Below, one piece after another: positions 43,135 to 52,675 of a DNA stretch of 64,000 nucleotides; positions within the stretch are counted from its first letter, which is position 1, and every line of letters begins with the position of its first letter. The stretch comes from JBBDLF01 sp040879025 (GTDB lineage Bacteria; Pseudomonadota; Gammaproteobacteria; Pseudomonadales; Pseudohongiellaceae), in contig JBBDLF010000013.1 of the NCBI GenBank assembly GCA_040879025.1, forward strand, positions 62,001 to 126,000. The letters are read 5' to 3'. The position numbers were made by a program, and so were the translations under genes. The notes under the pieces were generated by a model, which was given only the letters and a program-made list of their open reading frames with translations, did not search any database and had not been told where the DNA came from.

Positions 43135-44244
43135 ATGGAGTTCAAATTAAAGCTGACTGACGGCCAGGCGAGGCGCGGTACCCTGTCATTCACACGCGGC
43201 GAGGTGCAAACCCCCGCATTCATGCCGGTCGGCACCTACGGCAGTGTCAAGGGTCTGAATCCGGAACAGATTCTGGCCACCGGCGCCGAAATCATTCTGG
43301 GCAATACCTTTCATCTCATGCTGAGACCAGGAACCGGCATTATCCGGCGTCATGGTGACTTGCATGACTTTATGGGCTGGAATAAACCGATACTGACCGA
43401 CTCAGGCGGTTTTCAGGTATTCAGCCTGGGAAAGATGCGGCAGATCAGTGAGCAAGGGGTCAGGTTCAGATCTCCGATTGACGGTGACGAGGTTTTCCTC
43501 GACCCCGAGACCTCCATCAAAGTGCAACAGGATCTGGGCGCTGACATTATTATGGTGTTTGATGAGTGCACCCCGTACCCGGTTGCCGAGAAAGTGGCGG
43601 CGGAGTCGATGGAACTGTCGCTGCGCTGGGCGCGGCGTTGCAAACAGGCTCATGAGGATCATCGGTCGGCACTGTTCGGCATTGTACAAGGCGGGATGTT
43701 CACGCATTTGCGGGAACGATCGCTGAACGAACTGGCAGAAATCGGTTTTGACGGTTATGCCATAGGCGGCTTGTCGGTCGGCGAACCCAAGACGGAAATG
43801 CAGGCGATCGTAGAACACATCACCGAACGTCTGCCGGCACAGCAGCCCCGTTATCTGATGGGAGTAGGAACGCCTGAGGACATCATTCACGCGGTAATGC
43901 GGGGTATCGACATGTTCGATTGCGTCATGCCCACACGCAACGCCCGCAATGCGCACCTGTATACGTCGCGTGGGCTATTACGGCTGCGTAATGCCCGGTA
44001 TCGCGATGACACTGGCCCGCTGGATGAGGCCTGCGCCTGTTACACTTGTCGTCATTTCAGTCGAGCGTATCTGCATCATCTGGACAAATGCAGGGAAATA
44101 CTGGGCTCTCAGTTGAATACGGTTCATAATCTGCATTTCTATCAGAGCCTGATGGCAGGATTGCGTCAGGCTATGGAACAGGGTAGATTGGGCGCCTTTG
44201 CGCGGCAGTTTACCGCTTCCCAGCAGGAATTGGCGGGCGGGTAG
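43135..44244 (+). CDS. tgt: Queuine tRNA-ribosyltransferase
   Basis: Tgt exchanges G34 for preQ1 in tRNAs with GUN anticodons. The 369-residue product has the nucleophile region 'TDSGGFQVFSLGKMRQISEQG', the 'MFDCVMPTRNARNAHLYTS' active-site Asp motif and the zinc site 'CACYTCRHFSRAYLHHL'. It starts the conserved tgt-yajC-secD-secF order of Gammaproteobacteria. Confidence 0.97.
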   Translation: MEFKLKLTDGQARRGTLSFTRGEVQTPAFMPVGTYGSVKGLNPEQILATGAEIILGNTFHLMLRPGTGIIRRHGDLHDFMGWNKPILTDSGGFQVFSLGKMRQISEQGVRFRSPIDGDEVFLDPETSIKVQQDLGADIIMVFDECTPYPVAEKVAAESMELSLRWARRCKQAHEDHRSALFGIVQGGMFTHLRERSLNELAEIGFDGYAIGGLSVGEPKTEMQAIVEHITERLPAQQPRYLMGVGTPEDIIHAVMRGIDMFDCVMPTRNARNAHLYTSRGLLRLRNARYRDDTGPLDEACACYTCRHFSRAYLHHLDKCREILGSQLNTVHNLHFYQSLMAGLRQAMEQGRLGAFARQFTASQQELAGG

Positions 44245-44379
44245 GCTTGAAAACCGGAGCAAGCCCCCAATCTAATCCCTCTGTGCATTCCCGGCGGCCA
44301 GTGTGCTTTCGTTGAATCTTCATTAACAGTTCAGGAAGTGAAGCCCGTCTCCACCCCTGCCCAGAACCGAGGTTACAGT

Positions 44380-44706
44380 ATGGACTTTTTCTTCAGTACC
44401 GCTTATGCGCAGGAGCCGGCAGGCGCTCCAAGCGCTACGTTCAATCTGATTTTTCTGGGCGGCATGGTATTGCTGTTCTATTTTATCCTCTGGCGCCCCC
44501 AGTCGAAACGCGCCAAGGAGCACCGTGAGCTGATGGCGGCGATCTCCAAGGGTGATGAAATCATGACGTCCGGAGGTTTGCTGGGAAAGGTCACCAAAGT
44601 CAGTGATGATTATATCGCGGTGCAGGTGGCCGACGGCGTCGAGTTGAAGTTGCAGAAATCCTCCGTCGCCGCGGCTCTCCCCAAGGGTACCATAAGCAAG
44701 ATATAA
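44380..44706 (+). CDS. yajC: Preprotein translocase accessory subunit YajC
   Basis: YajC is a small inner-membrane protein that associates with SecDF. The 108-residue product has one membrane helix ('IFLGGMVLLFYFILWRPQSK') followed by a KOW-like basic cytoplasmic part ('ISKGDEIMTSGGLLGKVTKV'). ATG 44380 is chosen because GAGG lies 8 bp before it, and the upstream codons back to 44338 look untranslated. It sits 135 bp after tgt and 56 bp before secD. Confidence 0.95.
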   Translation: MDFFFSTAYAQEPAGAPSATFNLIFLGGMVLLFYFILWRPQSKRAKEHRELMAAISKGDEIMTSGGLLGKVTKVSDDYIAVQVADGVELKLQKSSVAAALPKGTISKI

Positions 44707-44762
44707 GACTTCCTGCCGCCTGCGGATCAGTTGGCGGCGCGATTCACAAATGTGGTGAAGAC

Positions 44763-46649
44763 ATGTTAAACCGGTACCCAGCGTGGAAAAATATTCTTAT
44801 CCTCGTTATCGTACTTCTCGGCCTGGTTTATGCGGCGCCGAATCTCTATCCCGATGATCCGGCGATACAGGTTTCTCACGAAACCGGGGCCATGAATGTT
44901 GGTGATCTTGCGGTGATTACCACAGCGCTGGAAGCCGCCGGTGTCGAATTTTTCGGCGAGGAACTGCTGGAAAGCGGCGCGCTTGTGCGCCTGGCGGGTA
45001 GTGAAGCACAGTTGCGGGCGAAAACTGCGGTGGAGCAGGCGTTGGGGAATGACTATATCGTAGCCCTGAATCTGGCTCCGACCACACCCGGCTGGATGCA
45101 GGCCATCGGCGGCAACAAGATGAATCTGGGTCTCGACCTGCAGGGGGGTGTTCATTTCCTGATGGAAGTGGATCAGCAAGCAGCAATCGAACGCCGCATG
45201 GAAGACAATCTCAGTAATATTCGCAGCCAGTTGCGGGATGCCAGAATCCGGTCCCGTGCGATCGAAATGGTAGCGAACGACCACATTGAAGTCAGGTTTG
45301 ACGATGAGGCGACCCGTGCCGATGCGCGGTCAGAGCTTCGGGATGCATTCCCCGAACTGTTGATTCAAAACCGGCAACAGCGAGACCAGTATATTCTGGA
45401 TATGCTGCTCACCGAGGAAACTCAGCTACAGATTCAGCAGGATACGCTGCAGGCCAACAGAACCACTTTGATGAACCGGGTGGATGCACTCGGAGTGGCG
45501 GAGCCTACCGTCCGTCAGCAGGGAAGCGACCGTATCGTTGTGGAGTTGCCTGGCGTACAGGACCCGGCCCAGGCCATTCGCATACTTCAGCGAATCGCCA
45601 CGCTGGAATTTCATCTTGAGGCACAGCCTGGAGCACCTTCACTGTCGTATGAATCCTACGACTATCAGGGAATCCCGGTGAACGTGGACAATGAAGTTAT
45701 CCTGCAGGGTGATCGCATCAGTAACGCGCGTTCCACTCTGGACCAGAGCGGGCTGCCCCAGGTTGCCATCAGTCTGGATGCACAGGGTGGTCAGCAGATA
45801 AACCGCGTGACCCGTGACAATGTCGGCCGCTTGATGGATATTCTGCTTATTGAAACCAAGTCGCGCACCAACACCGTGCTCAACGAAGCGGGAGAGCCTG
45901 TGGAGGAAACGGAATTTTTTGAAGAGGCGCGGCTTATCAGTCACGCTGTTATCAGACAGCCATTGGGTCGTGAGTTTGTCATCACCGGGCTGACCGCGAG
46001 AGAAGCCAACGATCTCTCGATTCTGATTCGGTCCGGGTCGCTGGCCGCTCCGATGACTATTGTTGAGCAATCAGTCATCGGCCCTTCCATGGGCAGGGAG
46101 AACCTCGACAAGGGTATTCTTGCGGTTCAGGTTGCCTCGCTGCTGGTGATACTTTTCATGGTTGCCTACTACCGGGTGTTCGGCCTGATCGCCAATGCGG
46201 CGCTGATCATGAATATCCTGTTGATTTTCGCCATTCTCTCATCCGTACTGCCCGCCACTCTGACGCTGCCGGGGATTTTCGGCATCGTGTTGATCGTCGG
46301 TATGGCGGTGGACGCCAATGTGCTTATTTTTACGCGAATCAGGGAGGAACTGGCGGCGGGGCTGCCCCCGCAACAGGCTATTAACGCCGGCTATGACCGT
46401 GCGTTTACCACGATTCTCGATTCAAACCTGACCACGTTCCTGGTAGCCGTGGTGTTGTTCAGCATCGGCACGGGCCCGGTGAAGGGCTTTGCCGTAACGC
46501 TGATGATCGGGATTATGACCTCGATGTTTACCGCCATTTTGGGGACCAGGGCGATTGTCAACCTCGTTTATGGAGGCAAGCGCTCATTACAGAAGCTGTC
46601 CATCGGCACCGAGAAATTCCAGCAGGCTGTGGAGGACGCCAAATCATGA
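44763..46649 (+). CDS. secD: Protein translocase subunit SecD
   Basis: SecD with SecF uses the proton-motive force to pull exported proteins through SecYEG. The 628-residue product has an N-terminal membrane helix, the P1 periplasmic region with 'GLDLQGGVHFLMEV', and the C-terminal five-helix block with 'GIVLIVGMAVDANVLIFTRIREEL', the conserved D/R residues of the proton path. It is longer than average and shares an ATGA overlap with secF. A GCCGCC/GGCGGC hairpin lies between yajC and secD (44715-44738). Confidence 0.97.
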   Translation: MLNRYPAWKNILILVIVLLGLVYAAPNLYPDDPAIQVSHETGAMNVGDLAVITTALEAAGVEFFGEELLESGALVRLAGSEAQLRAKTAVEQALGNDYIVALNLAPTTPGWMQAIGGNKMNLGLDLQGGVHFLMEVDQQAAIERRMEDNLSNIRSQLRDARIRSRAIEMVANDHIEVRFDDEATRADARSELRDAFPELLIQNRQQRDQYILDMLLTEETQLQIQQDTLQANRTTLMNRVDALGVAEPTVRQQGSDRIVVELPGVQDPAQAIRILQRIATLEFHLEAQPGAPSLSYESYDYQGIPVNVDNEVILQGDRISNARSTLDQSGLPQVAISLDAQGGQQINRVTRDNVGRLMDILLIETKSRTNTVLNEAGEPVEETEFFEEARLISHAVIRQPLGREFVITGLTAREANDLSILIRSGSLAAPMTIVEQSVIGPSMGRENLDKGILAVQVASLLVILFMVAYYRVFGLIANAALIMNILLIFAILSSVLPATLTLPGIFGIVLIVGMAVDANVLIFTRIREELAAGLPPQQAINAGYDRAFTTILDSNLTTFLVAVVLFSIGTGPVKGFAVTLMIGIMTSMFTAILGTRAIVNLVYGGKRSLQKLSIGTEKFQQAVEDAKS

Positions 46650-47611
46650 CCACGCTGACGCTGCTTCAGAACGAAATAGATTTTATGGGCAAGCGCGTCA
46701 TTGCGGGATTTATTTCGACCGCTTTGGTGGTGATTTCTATCGGTTCACTGGCGTTTAATTCACTGCAATTCGGCCTGGATTTTACCAGCGGCACATCCAT
46801 TCGCCTGGAGTACGCCGACCCGGTTTCTATCCCTGAGGTGAATGAAACACTGAATGCCAGCGGGTTTCCCGATGCGGTCGTGGTCTCCTTCGGCACGGAG
46901 CGGGATATCCGCATTATATTGCCTGTCAACGAAGAAGTGCCCGAGGCTGAACAGGCCACCCGGGCGGCCACTCTGGGTGATGAGATTGCGGCACTGCTGG
47001 AGGCGACGAGTGGCTCGGATATCACGGTACTTGGTTCTGATTATGTCAGCGCCAAGGTAGGCGCGGAACTGGCGGAACAGGGGGGGCTGGGACTGCTCGT
47101 GGCGCTCGGTATCGTACTCATCTATATCGCGGTGCGTTTCCAATACAAGTTTGCCCTTGGCGCGGTTGCGGCACTGGGCCACGATGTGATTATCACGCTG
47201 GGTATATTTTCCGTGTTTCGAATGGAATTTGACCTGACTGTTTTGGCGGCGTTACTCGCCATCATCGGTTATTCACTGAATGACACGATCGTGGTTTTTG
47301 ACCGTATCCGCGAAAATTTCCGGCGTATGCGAAGGGGAACTCCCACGCAGATGATGAATGCTTCGCTCAATCAGACTTTGAGCCGGACGGTCATTACCTC
47401 CTTCACCACGTTGCTGGTATTGATGGCAATGCTGGTTTTTGGCGGTGATGCCGTGAGCGGATTCGCCATCGCACTGACCATCGGTGTGGTTGTCGGAACC
47501 TACTCCTCCATTTATGTGGCCGCCAACGTAGCTCTGTCCCTGAACGTGACAAAAGAGGATCTGGCTTTGCCGGTCAAGCCGGACCCCGAAGTGGAGAACA
47601 GTCTTCCCTAG
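46646..47611 (+). CDS. secF: Protein translocase subunit SecF
   Basis: SecF partners SecD in post-translocation pulling of exported proteins. The 321-residue product has the typical 'GLDFTSGTSIRLEY' first periplasmic strand and 'LAIIGYSLNDTIVVFDRIRENF', with the conserved Asp/Arg of the SecDF proton channel. It starts inside the secD stop (4-bp overlap). Confidence 0.97.
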   Translation: MTTLTLLQNEIDFMGKRVIAGFISTALVVISIGSLAFNSLQFGLDFTSGTSIRLEYADPVSIPEVNETLNASGFPDAVVVSFGTERDIRIILPVNEEVPEAEQATRAATLGDEIAALLEATSGSDITVLGSDYVSAKVGAELAEQGGLGLLVALGIVLIYIAVRFQYKFALGAVAALGHDVIITLGIFSVFRMEFDLTVLAALLAIIGYSLNDTIVVFDRIRENFRRMRRGTPTQMMNASLNQTLSRTVITSFTTLLVLMAMLVFGGDAVSGFAIALTIGVVVGTYSSIYVAANVALSLNVTKEDLALPVKPDPEVENSLP

Positions 47612-47638
47612 TATCCTGGAGTTAGTGTCCTGGAGTTA
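47611..47638 (+). repeat. 14-bp tandem duplication
   Basis: GTATCCTGGAGTTA (47611-47624) and GTGTCCTGGAGTTA (47625-47638), 13 of 14 identical, fill almost the whole gap between secF and the convergent panP gene. Confidence 0.9.
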
Positions 47639-47639
47639 T

Positions 47640-49352
47640 TCAGAGGCTCTCTAGTTGTTCCAGTGCCGACAATCTGCCGGACAGGGCGTCTGAGTGGGCA
47701 ATCTGGCGCTGTTCCTCCAGAATTTCTTCGAGTATTTCCAACGTGGTGAGGGGATTGGCCAGCACTACCCGGAACACAACGATCGGCTTCCGCTCATACT
47801 TTGCCGGATTCAGCAGGGTTCGTGACACAAAGGATTTACCGCGGCCTCGCTGTTCTTTCTGAATGGCCTTGGTTATCAGGTTGAGTGCTGCGTTTGCTTT
47901 GTCGCGCATCGTGGGGTCGGTCGCCAGTAGCCGTCGTGCCACTTCCGGCGTGTACCGGTAGGTGAGAATATTCAGTTCCGGTTCGGTGATCAGTTCGAAG
48001 TCCGGCGTTTTGCTGATCAGGGCGGCAAAGGCCTTGGCCTTGGCAATACCTTGATCGATTAACAGCTCATAGCCTTTTGCCCCGATAATATTCAGCCCCG
48101 CGTGAACCAGAACCGCCATCCCCGGGCGGGAACCTTCCAGACTGTGGCTGCCCAGGTCTTTTGAACCTTTCCTGATGATATATTCCGCATGGTGCTCCAC
48201 GCTGGCCAGGGTCTCCGGATTGCGAAACACGCACAGTCCCGCGCCCAGTGGTGAATAAAGTTGTTTGTGCGCATCCAGTGTCACGGAACTGGCGCGCTCC
48301 AGGCCCTTCAACAGATGGCGGTAGGTTCGGGAAAACAACGTGGGGCCGCCCCACGCGGAGTCCACGTGCAGATGGCAGTTTTTTTCCTCGGCCAGATCGG
48401 CCAGTTCATCCAGCGGATCGATACTACCGGTTTCCGATGAGCCACACACGCCCACCAGTGCCATGACCTTGTAGTGCTCTTTCTCCAATTGTTCGTAACG
48501 GGCATACAAGCTGTCCATCCGGACCTTGTTATGCGCATCGGTTTCCACGGCGATCAGCGACCGCCGACCGATGCCGAGCAAGTCAGCGGCCTTGTTGAGG
48601 GAGTAATGTCCGCGTTCCGAAACCAGGATAGCCAGACCACGATAACCATAGTGGGCAAGCCCCGCGGCCATACCTTCCTCTTTCACGCCACTGAAGTCTC
48701 CGCCCGCGGGTAAGGCATTATTGCGCGCCGCCCATAACGCGGTCATGTTGGCCAGGGTGCCTCCCGAACAGAAACTGCCCAGTGCGTGGGTGCGGTTATG
48801 CATCCAGCGCGTGTAGAATTCACTGTCATTGTTGTAAACCAGCCGGTGGATCATGCCAATGACCTGGCGCTCAAGCGGCGTAAATGCCTTGGAGGTTTCC
48901 ACCTTCACCAGGTTCTGGTTCAGGGCCACCATGATGCGGGAGAGCGGTAGCATGAAGTATGGCAATGCCGAGGCCATGTGACCTACAAAGCTCGGCGAGG
49001 AAATGTGTACCGAGCGCGCCACCAGCTTTTCCATCAAAAATTCGATATGATCGGAAACAAAGCTGGGTTGCTGCGGGATTTCAGTGCTGGAAAAATCTTC
49101 TTCAATCTTTGTCAGATCCATTTCCGAGGCCACGATATGCTGCTGCAGAAATCCTGCCAGATCTCTGGAAATGGAGTCATCTATAAGCCCAAGGGTTGAA
49201 TTCGGGGCCTCGGGAACGGTAAATATACGGTACAGACTGTCCAGGCTCGCCTCAGCCGGTTTTTTCGGCAAATTCGGGTCCTTTGCAAACAGATTGGATC
49301 CGGCCGGCGTCTCGCCGGAATTTCTGTGGGAAGGGGAAGGGGATGAAGCCAT
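47640..49352 (-). CDS. panP: PLP-dependent aspartate 1-decarboxylase PanP
   Basis: PanP is a group II PLP decarboxylase that makes beta-alanine from aspartate for CoA synthesis and replaces the pyruvoyl PanD in some Gammaproteobacteria. The 570-residue product has 'FCSGGTLANMTALWAAR', 'LHVDSAWGG' and 'TLDAHKQLYSPLGAG' with the PLP Lys. The same architecture was earlier annotated as glutamate decarboxylase, so aspartate specificity is family inference. ATG 49352 is chosen over the TTG at 49370. The last ~60 residues are a helical extension. Confidence 0.85.
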   Translation of the reverse strand: MASSPSPSHRNSGETPAGSNLFAKDPNLPKKPAEASLDSLYRIFTVPEAPNSTLGLIDDSISRDLAGFLQQHIVASEMDLTKIEEDFSSTEIPQQPSFVSDHIEFLMEKLVARSVHISSPSFVGHMASALPYFMLPLSRIMVALNQNLVKVETSKAFTPLERQVIGMIHRLVYNNDSEFYTRWMHNRTHALGSFCSGGTLANMTALWAARNNALPAGGDFSGVKEEGMAAGLAHYGYRGLAILVSERGHYSLNKAADLLGIGRRSLIAVETDAHNKVRMDSLYARYEQLEKEHYKVMALVGVCGSSETGSIDPLDELADLAEEKNCHLHVDSAWGGPTLFSRTYRHLLKGLERASSVTLDAHKQLYSPLGAGLCVFRNPETLASVEHHAEYIIRKGSKDLGSHSLEGSRPGMAVLVHAGLNIIGAKGYELLIDQGIAKAKAFAALISKTPDFELITEPELNILTYRYTPEVARRLLATDPTMRDKANAALNLITKAIQKEQRGRGKSFVSRTLLNPAKYERKPIVVFRVVLANPLTTLEILEEILEEQRQIAHSDALSGRLSALEQLESL

Positions 49353-49695
49353 GAGCGCAGCCGGGGCCAATCAGGTCCAGAGTGGCGACAGATCAGCCCG
49401 CCCTGGAGACAGAGATTCAGAGCAGCGCAGTATAGAGCAGGCTCACCCCTTGAGACAATATCGGTGAGATTGAGCGGATTTTGCGTCAGAGAGACTTTTC
49501 GTTTTGGTGCATCTTATTTAAACTACGCTGACTTGAACCTGATGTCCCTGCACGGTGACGACCAATCAAGTCAGGGAGCCTTTGTTTGTTCAGAAGCCCC
49601 TGGTCCGGCTCGCGGCGGTGCCGATAGTGTACACAGCAGCCCTGGGTGAAATACGAAGAACACGAACCTGAAACCGGAACATAAGAGCCAAGTGC
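49353..49695. other. Divergent intergenic region panP / mltD with a 9-bp inverted repeat
   Basis: CTGACTTGA (49528-49536) and TCAAGTCAG (49566-49574) form a perfect inverted repeat with a 29-bp spacer, in the gap feeding both divergent genes. It could be an operator or an RNA hairpin in the mltD leader. I see no convincing -35/-10 pair and no gene. Confidence 0.5.
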
Positions 49696-52020
49696 ATGGG
49701 AACTACCTTGAGACCGACCGCTGAGCCTGGTTTACGCCAACACCTGTGCGCCAAATCCGATTCGTCCCGACGAATCAGCGGGTTGCTTCTGGTGTTGCTC
49801 ACCTTGTTGGCGCTCCCTGCTCAACCTGTCCACGCCCAGGCTGCCGAGCTGTTCCCAAGACCGGCCCAGCTCGAACCGGCCATTGAATTCTGGACCAGGG
49901 TGTACACCGAGGCGGACACTCAGCACGGCTTTCTACATGATTCGGTCAATCTTTCAGTTATATACGACAAGGTTCCGCAAACCCGCCGGGTCGTCGATCA
50001 GCGCAGGGAAGAGATCCAGCGCGATCTCGAAGTGCTCGCCAGCGGCAAGCGCCACGACCTGACAGCAGAGCAGCAGCGAATTCTTGACCTGTGGGGCAGC
50101 AGTGTCACCAATCAGATCCTCGAGCAGGCGGTTTCCACCGTGCGCTTCCAGTTGGGGCAGTCCGACCGTTTTCTTGGTGGTTTGGTAAGATCCGGTGCCT
50201 ATCGCGACCATATAGGCCGAGTGATTGGTGAGAAAGGTCTTCCGATGGAACTGGCGGTGCTCCCTCATGTGGAGTCCTCCTTCAATCCGCGAGCCTACTC
50301 CAGCGCTTCCGCCGCCGGTATGTGGCAGTTCGGCAGGGCCACCGGTCAGCGCTTTATGCGCATTGATCATATCATCGACGAGCGAATGGATCCGTACATC
50401 GCGACCAGTGCTGCCATGAGCCTGCTCGAATACAACTACAGTATTCTGGGAACCTGGCCGCTCGCCCTGACTGCCTATAATCATGGCGCAGGGGGCATAG
50501 CCCGGGCAGTGCGGGACACCGGAAGCGATCGCATCGAGGTGATCATCGCCAACTACAAGGGCAGAGCCTTCGGTTTCGCGTCACGCAATTTTTACCCTCA
50601 GTTTCTCGCCGTGCTGGACGTTGAAAAGAACGCCGGCAGGTATTTTGGCGATGTGCGTTTTGATCCGGCGCCTGGATTTACCGAAGTCACGACAGATTCC
50701 TATATTGCCGCCGAGGTGTTCGCCAGTTCAGTGGGCATTAGCCTGGAACAATTGCGCGCGGACAATCCGGCCCTGCGCCCGACCGTATGGGAAGGTGGCA
50801 AGCGCATACCCCAAGGGTTCAATGTAAAGGTGCGTACTCTGGCGGTGCCCGGAACTCCGGAGCAATTGCTGGCCAGAATCCCGACCACAGATCGTTTTCT
50901 TGCCCAGATTCCCGACACTTATTACCTCGTTGAGCGCGGCGACAGCCTCTCTGCCATAGCCAGCCGGTTTGATACTTCGGTATCCCAACTGACCTCCCTG
51001 AATCAACTGGCCAGCCAGCACCGCATCCAGATCGGTCAGCGCCTGCTGCTGCCCCAGGACAGCAATGATCCCGATGTCATGCTCGCCACCCGGACGCTGG
51101 AAAGACCGGGTGACGGCACTTATAACGTCCGCCGGGGGGACACGTTGTCAATAATAGCGACCCGCTTTGAAGTAGGAGAAGGCGAGCTGATGCGTCTGAA
51201 TGATATCCAGGACCCGCACCGCATCTATCCGGGCCAGGAACTGTCGCTCCCGGTTGCCGTTGAGAACGAGGAACTGCTGGCGGCCGCCGACAACGAACCC
51301 GAATCGGCGCAGGATTCCGAAGCCGGTGGTCTCGTGTCGGTTGACGTCGAGGCAACAACAGATGATCTGCCTGAAATCGTTTCTGCGGAGCTTGATCCCA
51401 CTCCGGCGGAGACCGAAAACCCCACGACCCGGCTGGCGCTGAATCAGACACCGGAAGCGCTGGAGGATGAACTGCCGGATCTGAATGAAATCACAGACGC
51501 GCCGGCCGCCGCGGATGAAAACGCCGTTGCCGTCAATCCGAATCTGAATGCGGATGAAAGCAATGAGGAACTGACAGAAGCGTTATCAGCGGATCCGTCC
51601 GACTACACGGTGGCGGGTGACAACAGTGTTGAAATACAGGCTTCGGAAACCCTCGGACACCTGGCTGAATGGCTGGATGTCCGGGCCTGGGATTTACGCC
51701 GTTTGAACGACATGGCTTATCGGGATCCAGTGATCATCGGCGAGCGTCTCAAACTGGACTTGAGCCAGGTCACCCAGGTGGAATTCGAAGTGCGGCGGCG
51801 CGAATACCATCTGCAGTTACAACAGGAGTTTTTCGGCAATTTCCGTATACAGGATGTGGAGACTTACGTGATTGCGGCCAATGACAATATCGGAGCCATC
51901 GCCCGTACTCGTTATGGAACGCCCATTTGGTTATTGAGACAATACAATCCTGAGCTGAATTTCAACCGCCTGCAAATCGGTCAGCAAATCGTTTTTCCTC
52001 TGTTGGAGCGGGCTGAATAG
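49696..52020 (+). CDS. mltD: Membrane-bound lytic transglycosylase with LysM domains (MltD-like)
   Basis: This enzyme cuts the MurNAc-GlcNAc bond of peptidoglycan with formation of a 1,6-anhydro ring. The 774-residue product has a signal/anchor segment ('SGLLLVLLTLLALPAQPVHAQ', about residues 28-50), an SLT domain with the catalytic Glu in 'PHVESSFNPRAYSSASAAGMWQF', and LysM repeats at about 410-455 ('YYLVERGDSLSAIASRF'), 473-517 ('YNVRRGDTLSIIATRF') and two weaker ones near 635-680 and 715-770. A long acidic Pro/Asn-rich linker (~520-635) separates LysM pairs. There is no clear lipobox. Confidence 0.93.
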   Translation: MGTTLRPTAEPGLRQHLCAKSDSSRRISGLLLVLLTLLALPAQPVHAQAAELFPRPAQLEPAIEFWTRVYTEADTQHGFLHDSVNLSVIYDKVPQTRRVVDQRREEIQRDLEVLASGKRHDLTAEQQRILDLWGSSVTNQILEQAVSTVRFQLGQSDRFLGGLVRSGAYRDHIGRVIGEKGLPMELAVLPHVESSFNPRAYSSASAAGMWQFGRATGQRFMRIDHIIDERMDPYIATSAAMSLLEYNYSILGTWPLALTAYNHGAGGIARAVRDTGSDRIEVIIANYKGRAFGFASRNFYPQFLAVLDVEKNAGRYFGDVRFDPAPGFTEVTTDSYIAAEVFASSVGISLEQLRADNPALRPTVWEGGKRIPQGFNVKVRTLAVPGTPEQLLARIPTTDRFLAQIPDTYYLVERGDSLSAIASRFDTSVSQLTSLNQLASQHRIQIGQRLLLPQDSNDPDVMLATRTLERPGDGTYNVRRGDTLSIIATRFEVGEGELMRLNDIQDPHRIYPGQELSLPVAVENEELLAAADNEPESAQDSEAGGLVSVDVEATTDDLPEIVSAELDPTPAETENPTTRLALNQTPEALEDELPDLNEITDAPAAADENAVAVNPNLNADESNEELTEALSADPSDYTVAGDNSVEIQASETLGHLAEWLDVRAWDLRRLNDMAYRDPVIIGERLKLDLSQVTQVEFEVRRREYHLQLQQEFFGNFRIQDVETYVIAANDNIGAIARTRYGTPIWLLRQYNPELNFNRLQIGQQIVFPLLERAE

Positions 52021-52675
52021 GGCGCGCAAATAAAGCTTTGCCCGATGCCTCCTGATGTGGCCCTCTGCCTGCCAGTCGAAGGTATTGATGGCCGGGCTTG
52101 CCAAAGGTGACACAAGCAGACAGGTTCACACTGCGACCAGCGGCGTGGCTGCACAGCGTTTTTAACGACGCTCACACCTGGTCCCGCAGGATATGAGGGG
52201 CCACTTCTTCCATGGCTTTGCGGGTACCGCACCGCTTCTTTGGTTATTATAAAATCCGCTACACTGACTATCCTGATTATGCCGCTCTTTGTCGGTTTTG
52301 ACCGGTGGAATCGCTTGCTTTTCGGGGCGGGATAATGGGATAGTTAACCTCGCGAAGGTGAAACAAAGGCTGAAACAATTGTCGGCCCTGCAGGGTCAAT
52401 ATTGCTTAGTGGGAGACTAGTGGGAAGCCATTGGTTCGCTGAGAACCGTTTCAAATCCAGTCAGGGCGGGCCTGGTCGCACAGGCCTCTACCCGTGGCAC
52501 GGACAGTTTCAGGCGCAACAAAGCGTGGAACGATACGACTTCGAAGAATTCAGGTTGTTGGTTTCTTGTTGAACTATCAGCCTGGCCAGCCAGTTTCGCC
52601 GGTTGACAGCCGCCAGCCACCAGTCATGACAGAGCCACCAGTCATGACAGAAGAGTAGAGAGATAGTAGAGTCCT
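52021..52675. other. 655-bp intergenic region upstream of the DUF4175 operon
   Basis: No ORF with a recognisable product is present. It holds an 11-bp imperfect duplication (TAGTGGGAGAC/TAGTGGGAAGC, 52407-52428), an 18-bp perfect duplication (52616-52651), a palindrome CCCTGCAGGG (52386-52395), GCGG-gta-CCGC (about 52220-52230) and a TTGACA hexamer at 52603-52608 with no good -10 partner. The operon promoter is presumably here. Confidence 0.6.
52616..52651 (+). repeat. 18-bp perfect tandem duplication
   Basis: GCCACCAGTCATGACAGA occurs twice head to tail (52616-52633, 52634-52651), 25 bp before the ATG of the DUF4175 gene. It falls between a TTGACA hexamer and the start codon and so may alter promoter or leader spacing. 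Confidence 0.95.

Noticed and set aside
52021..52675. Possible ncRNA or tRNA in the large gap after mltD
   Set aside because: No cloverleaf or known RNA signature could be drawn; only short palindromes and duplications are present.
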